A DNA stretch of 64,000 nucleotides from JANQNX01 sp040217095 (GTDB taxonomy: Bacteria > Pseudomonadota > Gammaproteobacteria > Eutrophobiales > Eutrophobiaceae). A model generated the notes under the pieces. It made no database searches and had not been told where the DNA came from. It saw only the letters and a program-made list of their open reading frames with translations. Location of the stretch: NCBI GenBank assembly GCA_965229565.1, contig OZ245888.1, positions 2,170,001-2,234,000 on the forward strand, given 5' to 3'. This document shows positions 44,492 through 52,748 of this stretch, in pieces; within the stretch, counting starts at the first letter, position 1, and each line of letters begins with the position of its first letter. Made by a program: the position numbers and the translations under genes.

Positions 44492-45607
44492 TTATACGAC
44501 GGATGTTAAATATGAATCAGGTACCATTTGATAAGCATCTATGGCGGAATGATTACTTTTTTTTTCAGGCTCATTAATAAAAACGCCCAGTTTTGATGCC
44601 TGGGCAATGGCTTCCTCAACATTAATGGTTACAGGCCCATCTTGTTTGACCACGATAGACACATCATCTTTTTGTGAGAATTCAATTTCTCTTTCGCCAT
44701 CAAGTGCAATTACACCCTGGGTTGTTTCAATGTGAATCGCCTTGTCAAATTCAATTTGTTGTGATGACTTGATACCTATTTGCTGGAACAGGCCAGGGGC
44801 AATAGGTGTATTGACTGAAAAGCTGGTTTCCCCGGCATCAGCGACAACAACCTGCAGGCCGAATGCATCTTCGCGCCGCACCAGGTGATGTAAACCACCA
44901 ATAGCCGACATACCGATGGCACCAGGTTCGCAAAAAGCAAGATATAGTTCCTTGAGGTTTTCCATGTGCCATAAAGCTCTTGCACCAATCCACTGTTCGC
45001 TGGTGATCGCTGCATCGACCAGTGCAATATCTTCAACATCATCATTCACAAATATGTGAATGGCCTTGTTTTTTAGCAGGACGTGTTCTTCCGGCACCAG
45101 TGACAATGCATAGATGCCCAGAGCCATACCCACCAACGTGGCCTCATAAAATCTTGGGAATGCGTTATTTGTTCCCGTGGAAATACTGGCAATAGGGATA
45201 TTGCCAATGTTTTTCGCCACAACCCGATGCGTTCCATCACCTCCCAGTACTGCTACGGCAGATACGCCGTGATCTACCATCATTTGAGTGGCGATCTCAC
45301 TATCATCTGCTGTACTGGTGATCTCCATTTCCAGGAACTCAACTTCGGGTATCCTTAATTCCGGATGTGATCTTCTTTTAAGTTCCAGGCTCCTGATCAG
45401 GTTGGCACAGATACCGCTACTATCCGGCATCATGAGCACCTTATCGATGCCATTAAATGTTCCCAGTGTGATAATTATCCGCTCAACGATATTAGCGCGC
45501 TCCACGGTTTGAATAGAGGTCGCGCTGGATATCAACCGACGAATATCACGTGATGAATATGGATTGGCAATGATGCCAATAATTTTCTTGTCTGAATTAG
45601 AAGACAT
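44492..45607 (-). CDS. acoX: AcoX, ATP-NAD kinase-like protein
   Basis: 371 residues. A NAD-kinase-like fold with IGIIANPYSSRDIRR at the start and VAVLGGDGTHRVVAKNIGNIPIASISTGTNNAFP (the GGDG and GTxNxF motifs). AcoX is regularly encoded first in acetoin operons; its exact role is not established. First gene after the predicted sigma-54 promoter. Confidence 0.9.
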   Translation of the reverse strand: MSSNSDKKIIGIIANPYSSRDIRRLISSATSIQTVERANIVERIIITLGTFNGIDKVLMMPDSSGICANLIRSLELKRRSHPELRIPEVEFLEMEITSTADDSEIATQMMVDHGVSAVAVLGGDGTHRVVAKNIGNIPIASISTGTNNAFPRFYEATLVGMALGIYALSLVPEEHVLLKNKAIHIFVNDDVEDIALVDAAITSEQWIGARALWHMENLKELYLAFCEPGAIGMSAIGGLHHLVRREDAFGLQVVVADAGETSFSVNTPIAPGLFQQIGIKSSQQIEFDKAIHIETTQGVIALDGEREIEFSQKDDVSIVVKQDGPVTINVEEAIAQASKLGVFINEPEKKSNHSAIDAYQMVPDSYLTSVV

Positions 45608-45643
45608 AGCTCACACTTAATTTGTATTACTGCTTTTAACAGC

Positions 45644-45658
45644 AATACAAATGCCAAT
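45644..45658 (-). promoter_or_regulatory. Predicted sigma-54 promoter, acoXABC
   Basis: Minus strand TGGCATTTGTATTGC, correct 12-base spacing, 37 bases before the acoX start. Confidence 0.8.
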
Positions 45659-45826
45659 TAGTATGCTCAAAAATAATTTATTGGGAGTAAAAAAGAATGC
45701 AAGCGCGGCCCGCTATAAGCGCTTGATAAATATAACTTAATTAAAGCAGGATCCGATTACGGATTAGCCAGCAATTGTTTGCAATTAATATGTGACGCAG
45801 TCTGAGGCTGCTGTAAGTGAAACATC

Positions 45827-45842
45827 TGTTACAGATGTACCA
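45827..45842. promoter_or_regulatory. Activator palindrome, acoXABC
   Basis: TGTTACA-GA-TGTACCA, one mismatch per arm against the consensus; it also lies within a perfect ACATCTG-TTA-CAGATGT palindrome (45822-45838). 169 bases upstream of the -24 element. Confidence 0.65.
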
Positions 45843-45868
45843 TTCTTTTATATACCGTGTAGCAGAAT

Positions 45869-45892
45869 TAAAAAAGGCAGTGTTACCTGCCT
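45869..45892 (-). terminator. Terminator of the ADH2-cytochrome operon
   Basis: AGGCAG/CTGCCT stem with T-run on the minus strand. The stop codon of the cytochrome gene lies inside the hairpin, which is compact but not unusual. Confidence 0.8.
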
Positions 45893-46260
45893 TTTTCTGA
45901 AAGATGTAAAATATAAGCTGTCAATTGCCAGCGCAGTTCCTCCGGCAAATTAGGCCATGGCGGCATATTATAAGAACCTCGTTTTCTTCCATTTGTTATC
46001 GTATTAAAAACATACTCGGCTTTTAAATCATCACGTCCTTGCAGTGTACGCGCTTTACCGCCACTCCCCTCTGATCCATGGCAGTAGGCGCAAAGAGCGC
46101 TAAATTTCTTTTTTCCGATTTCAACCGATTGCGGATCGGCAAGTATTTTTTCAATATCTACTGAACCTTCAGCCTGTTCTTCACCGGCTGTAACAAATGA
46201 AGAATTAACAAATAAAAAAGCAGAAAATAAAAACCAGGATACTTTCATTTTATTTACCAT
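45883..46260 (-). CDS. Class I cytochrome c, partner of PQQ dehydrogenase 2
   Basis: 125 residues with a signal peptide (MVNKMKVSWFLFSAFLFVNSSFVTA) and one heme site CAYCHGSEGSGG. The probable Met ligand is in YNMPPWPNL, and the C-terminal helix is WQLTAYILHL. Shorter and without the linker of the ADH1 cytochrome. Follows ADH2 in the same operon, so probably its electron acceptor. Confidence 0.9.
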   Translation of the reverse strand: MVNKMKVSWFLFSAFLFVNSSFVTAGEEQAEGSVDIEKILADPQSVEIGKKKFSALCAYCHGSEGSGGKARTLQGRDDLKAEYVFNTITNGRKRGSYNMPPWPNLPEELRWQLTAYILHLSEKGR

Positions 46261-46327
46261 TTCTGTTATCGATTAAGCATTAAAAATTCAGACGTCAAAA
46301 TAAATATATCGTTCAATTAAACTATAG

Positions 46328-46355
46328 CAAGAGGGAGGCATCAGCCTCCCTCTTG
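46328..46355 (-). other. Strong hairpin between ADH2 and its cytochrome gene
   Basis: CAAGAGGGAGGC/GCCTCCCTCTTG, 12-bp perfect stem with loop ATCA, without a T-run. Better suited to protecting the upstream mRNA 3' end than to termination. Confidence 0.6.
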
Positions 46356-46382
46356 TGACTAGTATTTAGAATTAAATACTAT

Positions 46383-48062
46383 TTACTTTAGCTCGAACGC
46401 TACTAGTGATGCACCACCGGGAAGCTTATCAATTCCTGGATAAGCCGAGGCAGCAAAACCCGGAGCCAGGGAACCCCAGCCGCTGGGAACCAGTATGTAT
46501 TGTTTACCACCGGCAGAGTAACTTACGATACCGCCACGGATACCGGAACCGGTATTAAACTTCCACAGGGTCTTGCCGGTATCCGCGTCGTAGGCATAGA
46601 CATAGCCATACGGATCACCGTTGAAGACCAGGCCACCCTTGGTAGTCATCACGCTACCGTAACCAGGCATATCATAATTGATAGACCATTTTGGTTTACC
46701 GGTCATGGGATCGCGAGCATCCAACCTCGCAGTTGCTTTAGCTGTTCCCGGAGGTGCTACTGCGGTAATGGCTGAAACTCCAAGGCTCAAAGCTGCAACA
46801 CTGGACTGAGAATCAGGATCTGTCGGTGCTGGCACAACCGTATTACAAGCCTCTTGTGCGTTATTGTACCAGAGCCCGGTAATTGGATTATAGGCACCAT
46901 GATTCCAGCTTCGTGCACCTAACAGGTAAGGACATATCGTTATTTCCTTGCCTTCCTCGGGAGTAATTCTGCCAACCAATTTACCCGTCTTTGGATCGAT
47001 TGTGTCGACGTAATTAACATGCTCGGCAAATTTCCAGACATTGGCAATCGACAGATCAGCCTTGTTATATACGAAGACGAAACCACCCTTGTTCAGATGG
47101 GCAATGTATTCCTTGCCATCTTTTTCGAAGAAGACCCCTTCATAGGCAGAATCATAGTCGTATACGTCATTTGGTATTTCCTGGTGACCGAATTTGACCG
47201 TTCCAGTTTTCGCATCCAGGGCCACATAACTCGCAGCCCATTTATTGGTACCTTCACGGCCAGGCGTGTAAAAATCCGGGGCAGCATTACTGGTACCAAT
47301 ATAAATCGTACCGCTCTCATCATCACATTGCCCAGGCAGCCAGGCACCGCCACCACCCACTTCTCTAGACTTACCGGGCCAATGTTTTTCGGCATCTTCA
47401 AGTGTGTACCATATCCATGCTGTTTTTCCGGTTTTTGCATCTGCAGCAAAGACCCGACCCAGTTGGGCCTGGTCACCACCGGTACTACCGCTGTAAAGAA
47501 TACCTTTACATAATTGCGGAGGTGAAGAGAACAAAATGCCGAAATCTTCTCGTTGCGTGGTGATAATCTGGTTTTCCCATACAACTTCCCCGGTATTTTG
47601 ATCGAGGGCAATAAAGCGTCCATCCAACGTGCCAAGATAAACATTACCATGCCCAACAGTAACACCACGACTGGCATTGGTATAAAAGACTTCTTCAACG
47701 ATTGGATCCAGTTCTGGCTGGTAATGCCAGATAGTTTCACCAGTTTCACCGTTGATAGCAAAAACGTTGTTATCCGGGCCTACACTATATATAACACCAT
47801 CAAGAACAATCGGGGTTGCCTGCATACCATTGGCAATATTGCCGACCTGGTGGATCCAGGACACTTTCAGATCTTTAACGTTACTTTTGTTGACCTGGTC
47901 TAAAGGACTGTAGCGCCAACCATTATCCAAACGATGATACTTGGGCCAGTCACCTGGATTGTCTGCGGCGTGAGAGACGGTTATAGACGACGCCCCCATC
48001 ACTAATGCCGTAATCAGAGACACCCCGATTTTTGGCATTGAAAAATTAGTTACTTTTGACAT
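46383..48062 (-). CDS. PQQ-dependent alcohol dehydrogenase 2 (periplasmic quinoprotein)
   Basis: 559 residues with a signal peptide (about 1-32). Propeller docking motifs are clear (NGETGETIWHYQP, DAKTGKTAWIWYTL, DADTGKTLWKFNTGSGI). The catalytic region reads DVYDYDSAYEG (near 299), again with Asp two residues after the catalytic Asp. The metal-ligand position is Asp (STGGDQAQ, near 194). In place of the vicinal Cys-Cys of most alcohol quinoproteins it has FYTNASRGV, so that disulfide is missing. Divergent in sequence from ADH1, hence probably a different substrate range. GAGGAGGGG precedes the start. Regulated by its own predicted sigma-54 promoter and palindrome. Confidence 0.88.
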   Translation of the reverse strand: MSKVTNFSMPKIGVSLITALVMGASSITVSHAADNPGDWPKYHRLDNGWRYSPLDQVNKSNVKDLKVSWIHQVGNIANGMQATPIVLDGVIYSVGPDNNVFAINGETGETIWHYQPELDPIVEEVFYTNASRGVTVGHGNVYLGTLDGRFIALDQNTGEVVWENQIITTQREDFGILFSSPPQLCKGILYSGSTGGDQAQLGRVFAADAKTGKTAWIWYTLEDAEKHWPGKSREVGGGGAWLPGQCDDESGTIYIGTSNAAPDFYTPGREGTNKWAASYVALDAKTGTVKFGHQEIPNDVYDYDSAYEGVFFEKDGKEYIAHLNKGGFVFVYNKADLSIANVWKFAEHVNYVDTIDPKTGKLVGRITPEEGKEITICPYLLGARSWNHGAYNPITGLWYNNAQEACNTVVPAPTDPDSQSSVAALSLGVSAITAVAPPGTAKATARLDARDPMTGKPKWSINYDMPGYGSVMTTKGGLVFNGDPYGYVYAYDADTGKTLWKFNTGSGIRGGIVSYSAGGKQYILVPSGWGSLAPGFAASAYPGIDKLPGGASLVAFELK

Positions 48063-48165
48063 TTCCCCTCCTCATTAATACTGAGCTGTTATATGAAACT
48101 TCAGATTGTCAATTAAGCAAGATATCGAATCTGTTGTTATTTAATTTCTTGCAAAGCAGTTAGGA

Positions 48166-48180
48166 GCAAATCATATGCCA
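48166..48180 (-). promoter_or_regulatory. Predicted sigma-54 promoter, ADH2 operon
   Basis: Minus strand TGGCATATGATTTGC, correct 12-base spacing, 104 bases before the start codon. Confidence 0.78.
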
Positions 48181-48231
48181 GATTTTATATGCTTGATTTA
48201 GATAGCCATTTACCACCGGGCTCCCCGAAGT

Positions 48232-48247
48232 TGATACACATGTATCA
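48232..48247. promoter_or_regulatory. Activator palindrome between ADH2 and regulator
   Basis: TGATACA-CA-TGTATCA, perfect 7-base arms, 52 bases upstream of the ADH2 -24 element and 231 bases before the divergent regulator gene. It could serve ADH2 activation and possibly control of the regulator itself. No convincing sigma-70 promoter was picked out for the regulator. Confidence 0.75.
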
Positions 48248-48477
48248 TTATTCAGGCAGCAACTGTTGCAATAATGACCGCCTAAATTTCTGTTTTACTT
48301 GATATTTATCATTTGTTTCAGCATTATTACGATACAATTAATAAACAGGTTGATTAGGCGCTAACCTGCTATCAGTCATTGGGCTAGTCTCACCGTGTTT
48401 TTTTAAAGAATAATATTTAGCCCTAACAATAATTATTATAACTAAGTCATCTGTTTTTTAGGTGTGAGGGTATTTGT

Positions 48478-50493
48478 ATGAATTCACTTAACATGAATCA
48501 TATCGACGTCATTCTTGATTCTGTCTACCGACCTGAAAAAGTAACCGACGTTTGTAAAAGCGTCGATCCAATCATTCTCCGTTCCTGGAAACGTTGTGTC
48601 ACGCATTTCAACATGGAACCTAGCGCAACCCGGGGTGCGCGAGTTCTAACACACCAGGAATTGCTGGACTACCGTACACCGGTTGAGGATTTCATTCACA
48701 TCGCCAAGTCCGGATTAAAAGAACTGCATAAACAGGTAGCCGCACTGGATTACGTGATCCTGCTGACAGATAAACACGGTATTACTGTTGAATATATCGG
48801 TAACGAAAAATACGACAAACAATTACGTGCAAGCGGGCTGTACCTGGGATCCGACTGGAATGAAATGCACGCGGGCACCTGTGGAGTTGGTATTTGCGCG
48901 ACTGAAATGCAGCCTGTAACTGCACACCATACCGATCATTTTGATGTCATAAATACTGCACTTACCTGCTCCGCTGCTCCGATTTATGACCCGGCAGGTC
49001 AACCCCTGGCCGTTCTGGATGTGTCATCACTGAACTCACCCAGCAATAAACAAAGCCAGCACCTGTTACTGGAAATTGTGAAATTGTATGCACAAATTAT
49101 TGAGAGCGCGAATTTCCTGCATCACTATAACAAGAGCCACTGGATAATACGTTTTGGCTCACTTGAAGAATACGTAAATGTCAATGCACCAAATATGATA
49201 GCCATCGACGAGGCTGGAACGATTGAGGGCATTAATTCTTCTGCACGATTTTTCCTGAACCCTAATACCAGCTGGCAGGATAAAAGCTGGGATGAAATGA
49301 TTGGGAAAAATATTACTTCCTATTTCGATTGTTCGCTGGAGGAAATTACAAGCAATACTCCGGGCCACAGATCCTGCATAAAACCAGTTAAACTGAATCA
49401 CCTGGAGAATAAAATATATTTCTCTTCAACTACTCCATTGAACTCCAAATATATATTTACGCAAAACAGTCAGTCTCCTCAGCAACAAACCGAATCTTTT
49501 TCTGCAGAAGACCTGACATCTTCCCTATCAGATCTGGCCGGCACCGATCACGAAATGCAGAAATCGATCAAACTTGCCAAGAAACTCCTGAATAGTAATA
49601 TCAATTTCCTGATCCAGGGGGAGACAGGTAGTGGCAAGGAAGTCTTCGCCAAGGCCATACATAATGAAAGTGCGCGCCGTAAAGGACCATTTGTGGCCGT
49701 TAACTGTGCCGCTATTCCTGAATCCTTAATTGAAAGTGAATTGTTCGGCTATAAACCCGGCAGTTTTACCGGTGCCAGGAGTAAAGGCAGCCAGGGACTG
49801 ATTCAACAGTCCAGTGGTGGCACACTGTTTCTAGATGAGATTGGTGACATGCCATTAAATCTGCAAACCAGGCTATTACGGGTATTGTCTGAGCAGGAAG
49901 TCATGCCCTTAGGTTCAGACAAAACGGTTTCAGTCGATTTGAATGTAATTTCGGCATCACACCGTTCGATAGAAACCATGATCCATAACGGTGACTTCAG
50001 GGAAGATCTCTACTTCAGACTGGCAGGCGCCACATTAAGGTTATCGCCATTGCGCGAACGCCAGGACAAGGACTACATCATTAATCGAATCATGATCATG
50101 GAAAGCAGCAATGCCGACATAAAAATCGATGACGATGTGATTGATTTACTTTGCAAGTATCACTGGCCGGGAAATATTCGTGAATTAAGAAATATACTAC
50201 GTGTAACGTTCGCTTTCAGTGACAAAAATACTATTACGCGTGACGATTTGCCTGAACAATTTATTGCCAAGCTCCTCTATTCACAAAATTCCGAGCATCA
50301 TACTCAACGACCTGTACAAAATATCAATAGCGACGCTCTCCTCGATCCGAAAGTCGAATATATTGTGACATCGCTAAAGAAAAACAAATGGAATATTACA
50401 GATACCGCCAGTGAGCTTAACATCTCGAGGGCAACCATCTACAGAAAAATGAAGAAATACAACATAGTTCCGCCAAACAATCTCGACTGTTAA
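48478..50493 (+). CDS. AcoR-type sigma-54-dependent activator
   Basis: 671 residues. An N-terminal sensory part of about 330 residues has a GAF-like region (YVILLTDKHGITVEYIGNE ... GTCGVGICATEMQPV). The AAA+ domain carries Walker A GETGSGKE (near 380), the sigma-54 contact loop GSFTGA (near 427; Ser replaces the usual Ala of GAFTGA) and TLFLDEIGDMPL. A Fis-type helix-turn-helix (TDTASELNISRATIYRKMKKY) ends the protein. It resembles activators of acetoin, alcohol and alkane-oxidation genes. It lies in the centre of six sigma-54-type promoters and most likely binds the shared 16-bp palindrome. Confidence 0.92.
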   Translation: MNSLNMNHIDVILDSVYRPEKVTDVCKSVDPIILRSWKRCVTHFNMEPSATRGARVLTHQELLDYRTPVEDFIHIAKSGLKELHKQVAALDYVILLTDKHGITVEYIGNEKYDKQLRASGLYLGSDWNEMHAGTCGVGICATEMQPVTAHHTDHFDVINTALTCSAAPIYDPAGQPLAVLDVSSLNSPSNKQSQHLLLEIVKLYAQIIESANFLHHYNKSHWIIRFGSLEEYVNVNAPNMIAIDEAGTIEGINSSARFFLNPNTSWQDKSWDEMIGKNITSYFDCSLEEITSNTPGHRSCIKPVKLNHLENKIYFSSTTPLNSKYIFTQNSQSPQQQTESFSAEDLTSSLSDLAGTDHEMQKSIKLAKKLLNSNINFLIQGETGSGKEVFAKAIHNESARRKGPFVAVNCAAIPESLIESELFGYKPGSFTGARSKGSQGLIQQSSGGTLFLDEIGDMPLNLQTRLLRVLSEQEVMPLGSDKTVSVDLNVISASHRSIETMIHNGDFREDLYFRLAGATLRLSPLRERQDKDYIINRIMIMESSNADIKIDDDVIDLLCKYHWPGNIRELRNILRVTFAFSDKNTITRDDLPEQFIAKLLYSQNSEHHTQRPVQNINSDALLDPKVEYIVTSLKKNKWNITDTASELNISRATIYRKMKKYNIVPPNNLDC

Positions 50494-50504
50494 GCTGCTT
50501 TTAA

Positions 50505-50520
50505 TGTAACAGGTGTATCA
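50505..50520. promoter_or_regulatory. Activator palindrome, thiC operon
   Basis: TGTAACA-GG-TGTATCA, 11 bases after the regulator stop and 153 bases upstream of the thiC -24 element. Confidence 0.68.
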
Positions 50521-50672
50521 TTTTTTCAGCCTGAATACGGTGGTATTGTCTGCAGTGAACAAGTTTAACAGCTGATTGATACTGGTTTTATTTTTTTTAA
50601 GCACTGAATTCCATTACCTTTTTTTTATTCATTGCTGTCATTGTTCGTTCTTATTTTTTCTCAATAATCTTA

Positions 50673-50687
50673 TGGCATTTATCTTGC
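50673..50687 (+). promoter_or_regulatory. Predicted sigma-54 promoter, thiC operon
   Basis: TGGCATTTATCTTGC with correct 12-base spacing. The expected start of transcription is near 50699, about 30 bases before the TPP riboswitch. Other DNA in 50521-50672 shows nothing further. Confidence 0.78.
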
Positions 50688-50727
50688 CTTCGTTTATTTA
50701 CGAGTAAATCATTGCTATAACGTATTT

Positions 50728-50800
50728 AGCTAGGGGCGCCCTGCAGGGCTGAGATTGACCCTTTACCTGATCTGGTTAGTACCAGCGTAGGGAAGCGAAT
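50728..50800 (+). ncRNA. TPP riboswitch (THI element)
   Basis: Conserved segments in order: GGGGCGCCC, CTGAGA (50758-50763 region), ACCTGATCTGG and CCAGCGTAGGGAA. This is the thiamine diphosphate aptamer upstream of thiC. Confidence 0.95.
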
Positions 50801-50811
50801 TCTTGCCATTG

Positions 50812-50857
50812 GCGCTCATTATTCATGCACAACGACACTTGAGGTCCTTATGAGCGC
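50812..50857 (+). promoter_or_regulatory. Predicted start-codon-sequestering helix of the TPP riboswitch
   Basis: GCGCTCAT (50812-50819) is the exact reverse complement of ATGAGCGC (50850-50857), which is the thiC start and next codons; GAGG of the ribosome site lies in the loop. This suggests translational rather than transcriptional control by the riboswitch. Confidence 0.55.
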
Positions 50858-52730
50858 AAAATCCAAAGCCGTGCTGAGCGAAACTGCCAGCGTCGACGCA
50901 CGTATTACCCAACCGATCCCGAACTCCAAGAAGATTTACGTGACCGGTTCCCGGCCCGATATTCGCGTACCGATGCGCGAGATCAGTTGTGCCCCGACCC
51001 ATACCCGGTCCGGGCTGGAGCAGAATACGCCGATCACGGTTTATGACACCTCCGGGCCGTACACCGATCCCGCAGCCGACATCGATATTCGTCGTGGTTT
51101 AACGGCGCTGCGCCAGGACTGGATCGATGAACGCCAGGATACACAACAGCTTGATGCACTCAGCTCTGACTACGGGGTGCAACGCCTGCAGGACCCGGAA
51201 CTGGCCGCATTGCGCTACGAGCACACACGCTTGCCGCGTGTCGCAAACAACGGTGCCAATGTGACGCAGATGCACTACGCGCGCCGCGGTATTGTGACGC
51301 CCGAGATGGAATTCATCGCCATCCGCGAGAACCAGCGTTTAAACGAGTACCGTGATGCAGCGTTGACAAAACGCCATCCGGGCATGCCGTGGCAGAGTAC
51401 CCTGCCGGAAGAGGTCACGCCGGAGTTTGTGCGTGACGAGGTGGCCGCGGGGCGCGCCATTATCCCGAACAATATCAATCACCCGGAATCCGAGCCGATG
51501 ATCATCGGTCGTAATTTCCTGGTCAAGATCAACGCGAACATCGGCAACTCGGCGGTCAGCTCTTCCATTGAAGAAGAGGTGGAGAAGATGACCTGGGCCA
51601 TCCGTTGCGGTGCCGATACGGTGATGGACCTGTCGACCGGCAAGAACATCCACGAGACGCGGGAATGGATCATCCGTAATTCCCCGGTGCCGATCGGTAC
51701 CGTGCCGATTTACCAGGCACTGGAGAAAGTGGATGGCAAGGCGGAGGAACTGACCTGGGAGATGTACCGGGACACGCTGATTGAACAGGCCGAGCAAGGC
51801 GTGGATTATTTTACTATCCATGCCGGTGTGCGTTTACCGTATATCCCGCTGACGGCGAAACGCGTCACCGGTATCGTGTCGCGCGGTGGGTCCATCCTGG
51901 CCAAGTGGTGCCTGGCGCATCACAAGGACAATTTTCTGTACACGCACTTCGAAGAGATCTGCGAGATCATGAAGGCCTACGATGTGGCGTTTTCACTGGG
52001 TGATGGCCTGCGGCCGGGGTCGATTGCCGATGCCAACGACGAGGCGCAGTTTGCAGAACTGAAGACACTGGGCGAATTGACACAGGTGGCCTGGCAGCAT
52101 GATGTGCAGGTCATGATTGAAGGCCCGGGGCATGTGCCCATGCACATGATCAAGGAGAACGTCGACAAGGAAATGGACGAATGTTATGAAGCCCCGTTCT
52201 ATACACTTGGGCCGTTAACCACGGACATTGCACCGGGTTATGACCACATTACCTCTGCGATTGGTGCCGCGATGATCGGTTGGTACGGCACGGCCATGCT
52301 GTGTTATGTCACGCCCAAGGAGCACCTGGGGTTACCGAACAAGGACGATGTGAAGGAAGGGATTATTACCTACAAGATTGCCGCCCATGCTGCCGACCTG
52401 GCCAAGGGCCACCCGGCGGCGCAACTGAGGGACAATGCCTTATCCAAGGCGCGTTTCGAGTTTCGCTGGGAAGACCAGTTCAACCTGGGACTGGACCCCG
52501 ACCGGGCCCGTGACTTCCACGATGAAACCCTGCCCAAGGAAGGCCATAAGGTGGCGCACTTCTGTTCCATGTGCGGTCCCAACTTCTGCTCCATGAAGAT
52601 CACGCAGGATGTGCGTGACTATGCGGCGCAGCAGGGCCTTGATAATGCCGAGGATGCCATTGAAAAAGGCATGGACGAGATGGCAGAGGAATTTAAAAAA
52701 CAGGGTAGTGAACTCTATATCGATAAATAA
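50850..52730 (+). CDS. thiC: Phosphomethylpyrimidine synthase ThiC
   Basis: 626 residues, radical-SAM enzyme making the HMP-phosphate pyrimidine of thiamine from AIR. The Cx2Cx4C cluster site near the C-terminus is CSMCGPNFC; RPDIRVPMREI and GTVPIYQALEKV are family blocks. The gene is visibly richer in G+C than its neighbours on both sides. Downstream genes at 19 and 24 base spacing extend the operon. Controlled by a predicted sigma-54 promoter plus a TPP riboswitch. Confidence 0.97.
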   Translation: MSAKSKAVLSETASVDARITQPIPNSKKIYVTGSRPDIRVPMREISCAPTHTRSGLEQNTPITVYDTSGPYTDPAADIDIRRGLTALRQDWIDERQDTQQLDALSSDYGVQRLQDPELAALRYEHTRLPRVANNGANVTQMHYARRGIVTPEMEFIAIRENQRLNEYRDAALTKRHPGMPWQSTLPEEVTPEFVRDEVAAGRAIIPNNINHPESEPMIIGRNFLVKINANIGNSAVSSSIEEEVEKMTWAIRCGADTVMDLSTGKNIHETREWIIRNSPVPIGTVPIYQALEKVDGKAEELTWEMYRDTLIEQAEQGVDYFTIHAGVRLPYIPLTAKRVTGIVSRGGSILAKWCLAHHKDNFLYTHFEEICEIMKAYDVAFSLGDGLRPGSIADANDEAQFAELKTLGELTQVAWQHDVQVMIEGPGHVPMHMIKENVDKEMDECYEAPFYTLGPLTTDIAPGYDHITSAIGAAMIGWYGTAMLCYVTPKEHLGLPNKDDVKEGIITYKIAAHAADLAKGHPAAQLRDNALSKARFEFRWEDQFNLGLDPDRARDFHDETLPKEGHKVAHFCSMCGPNFCSMKITQDVRDYAAQQGLDNAEDAIEKGMDEMAEEFKKQGSELYIDK

Positions 52731-52748
52731 ATTAATAAGGATAAAGAC

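Noticed and set aside
45698..45716. Second sigma-54-like sequence upstream of acoX (minus strand GGGCCGCGCTTGC)
   Set aside because: Spacing between the GG and GC elements is off by one; the site at 45644-45658 fits exactly.
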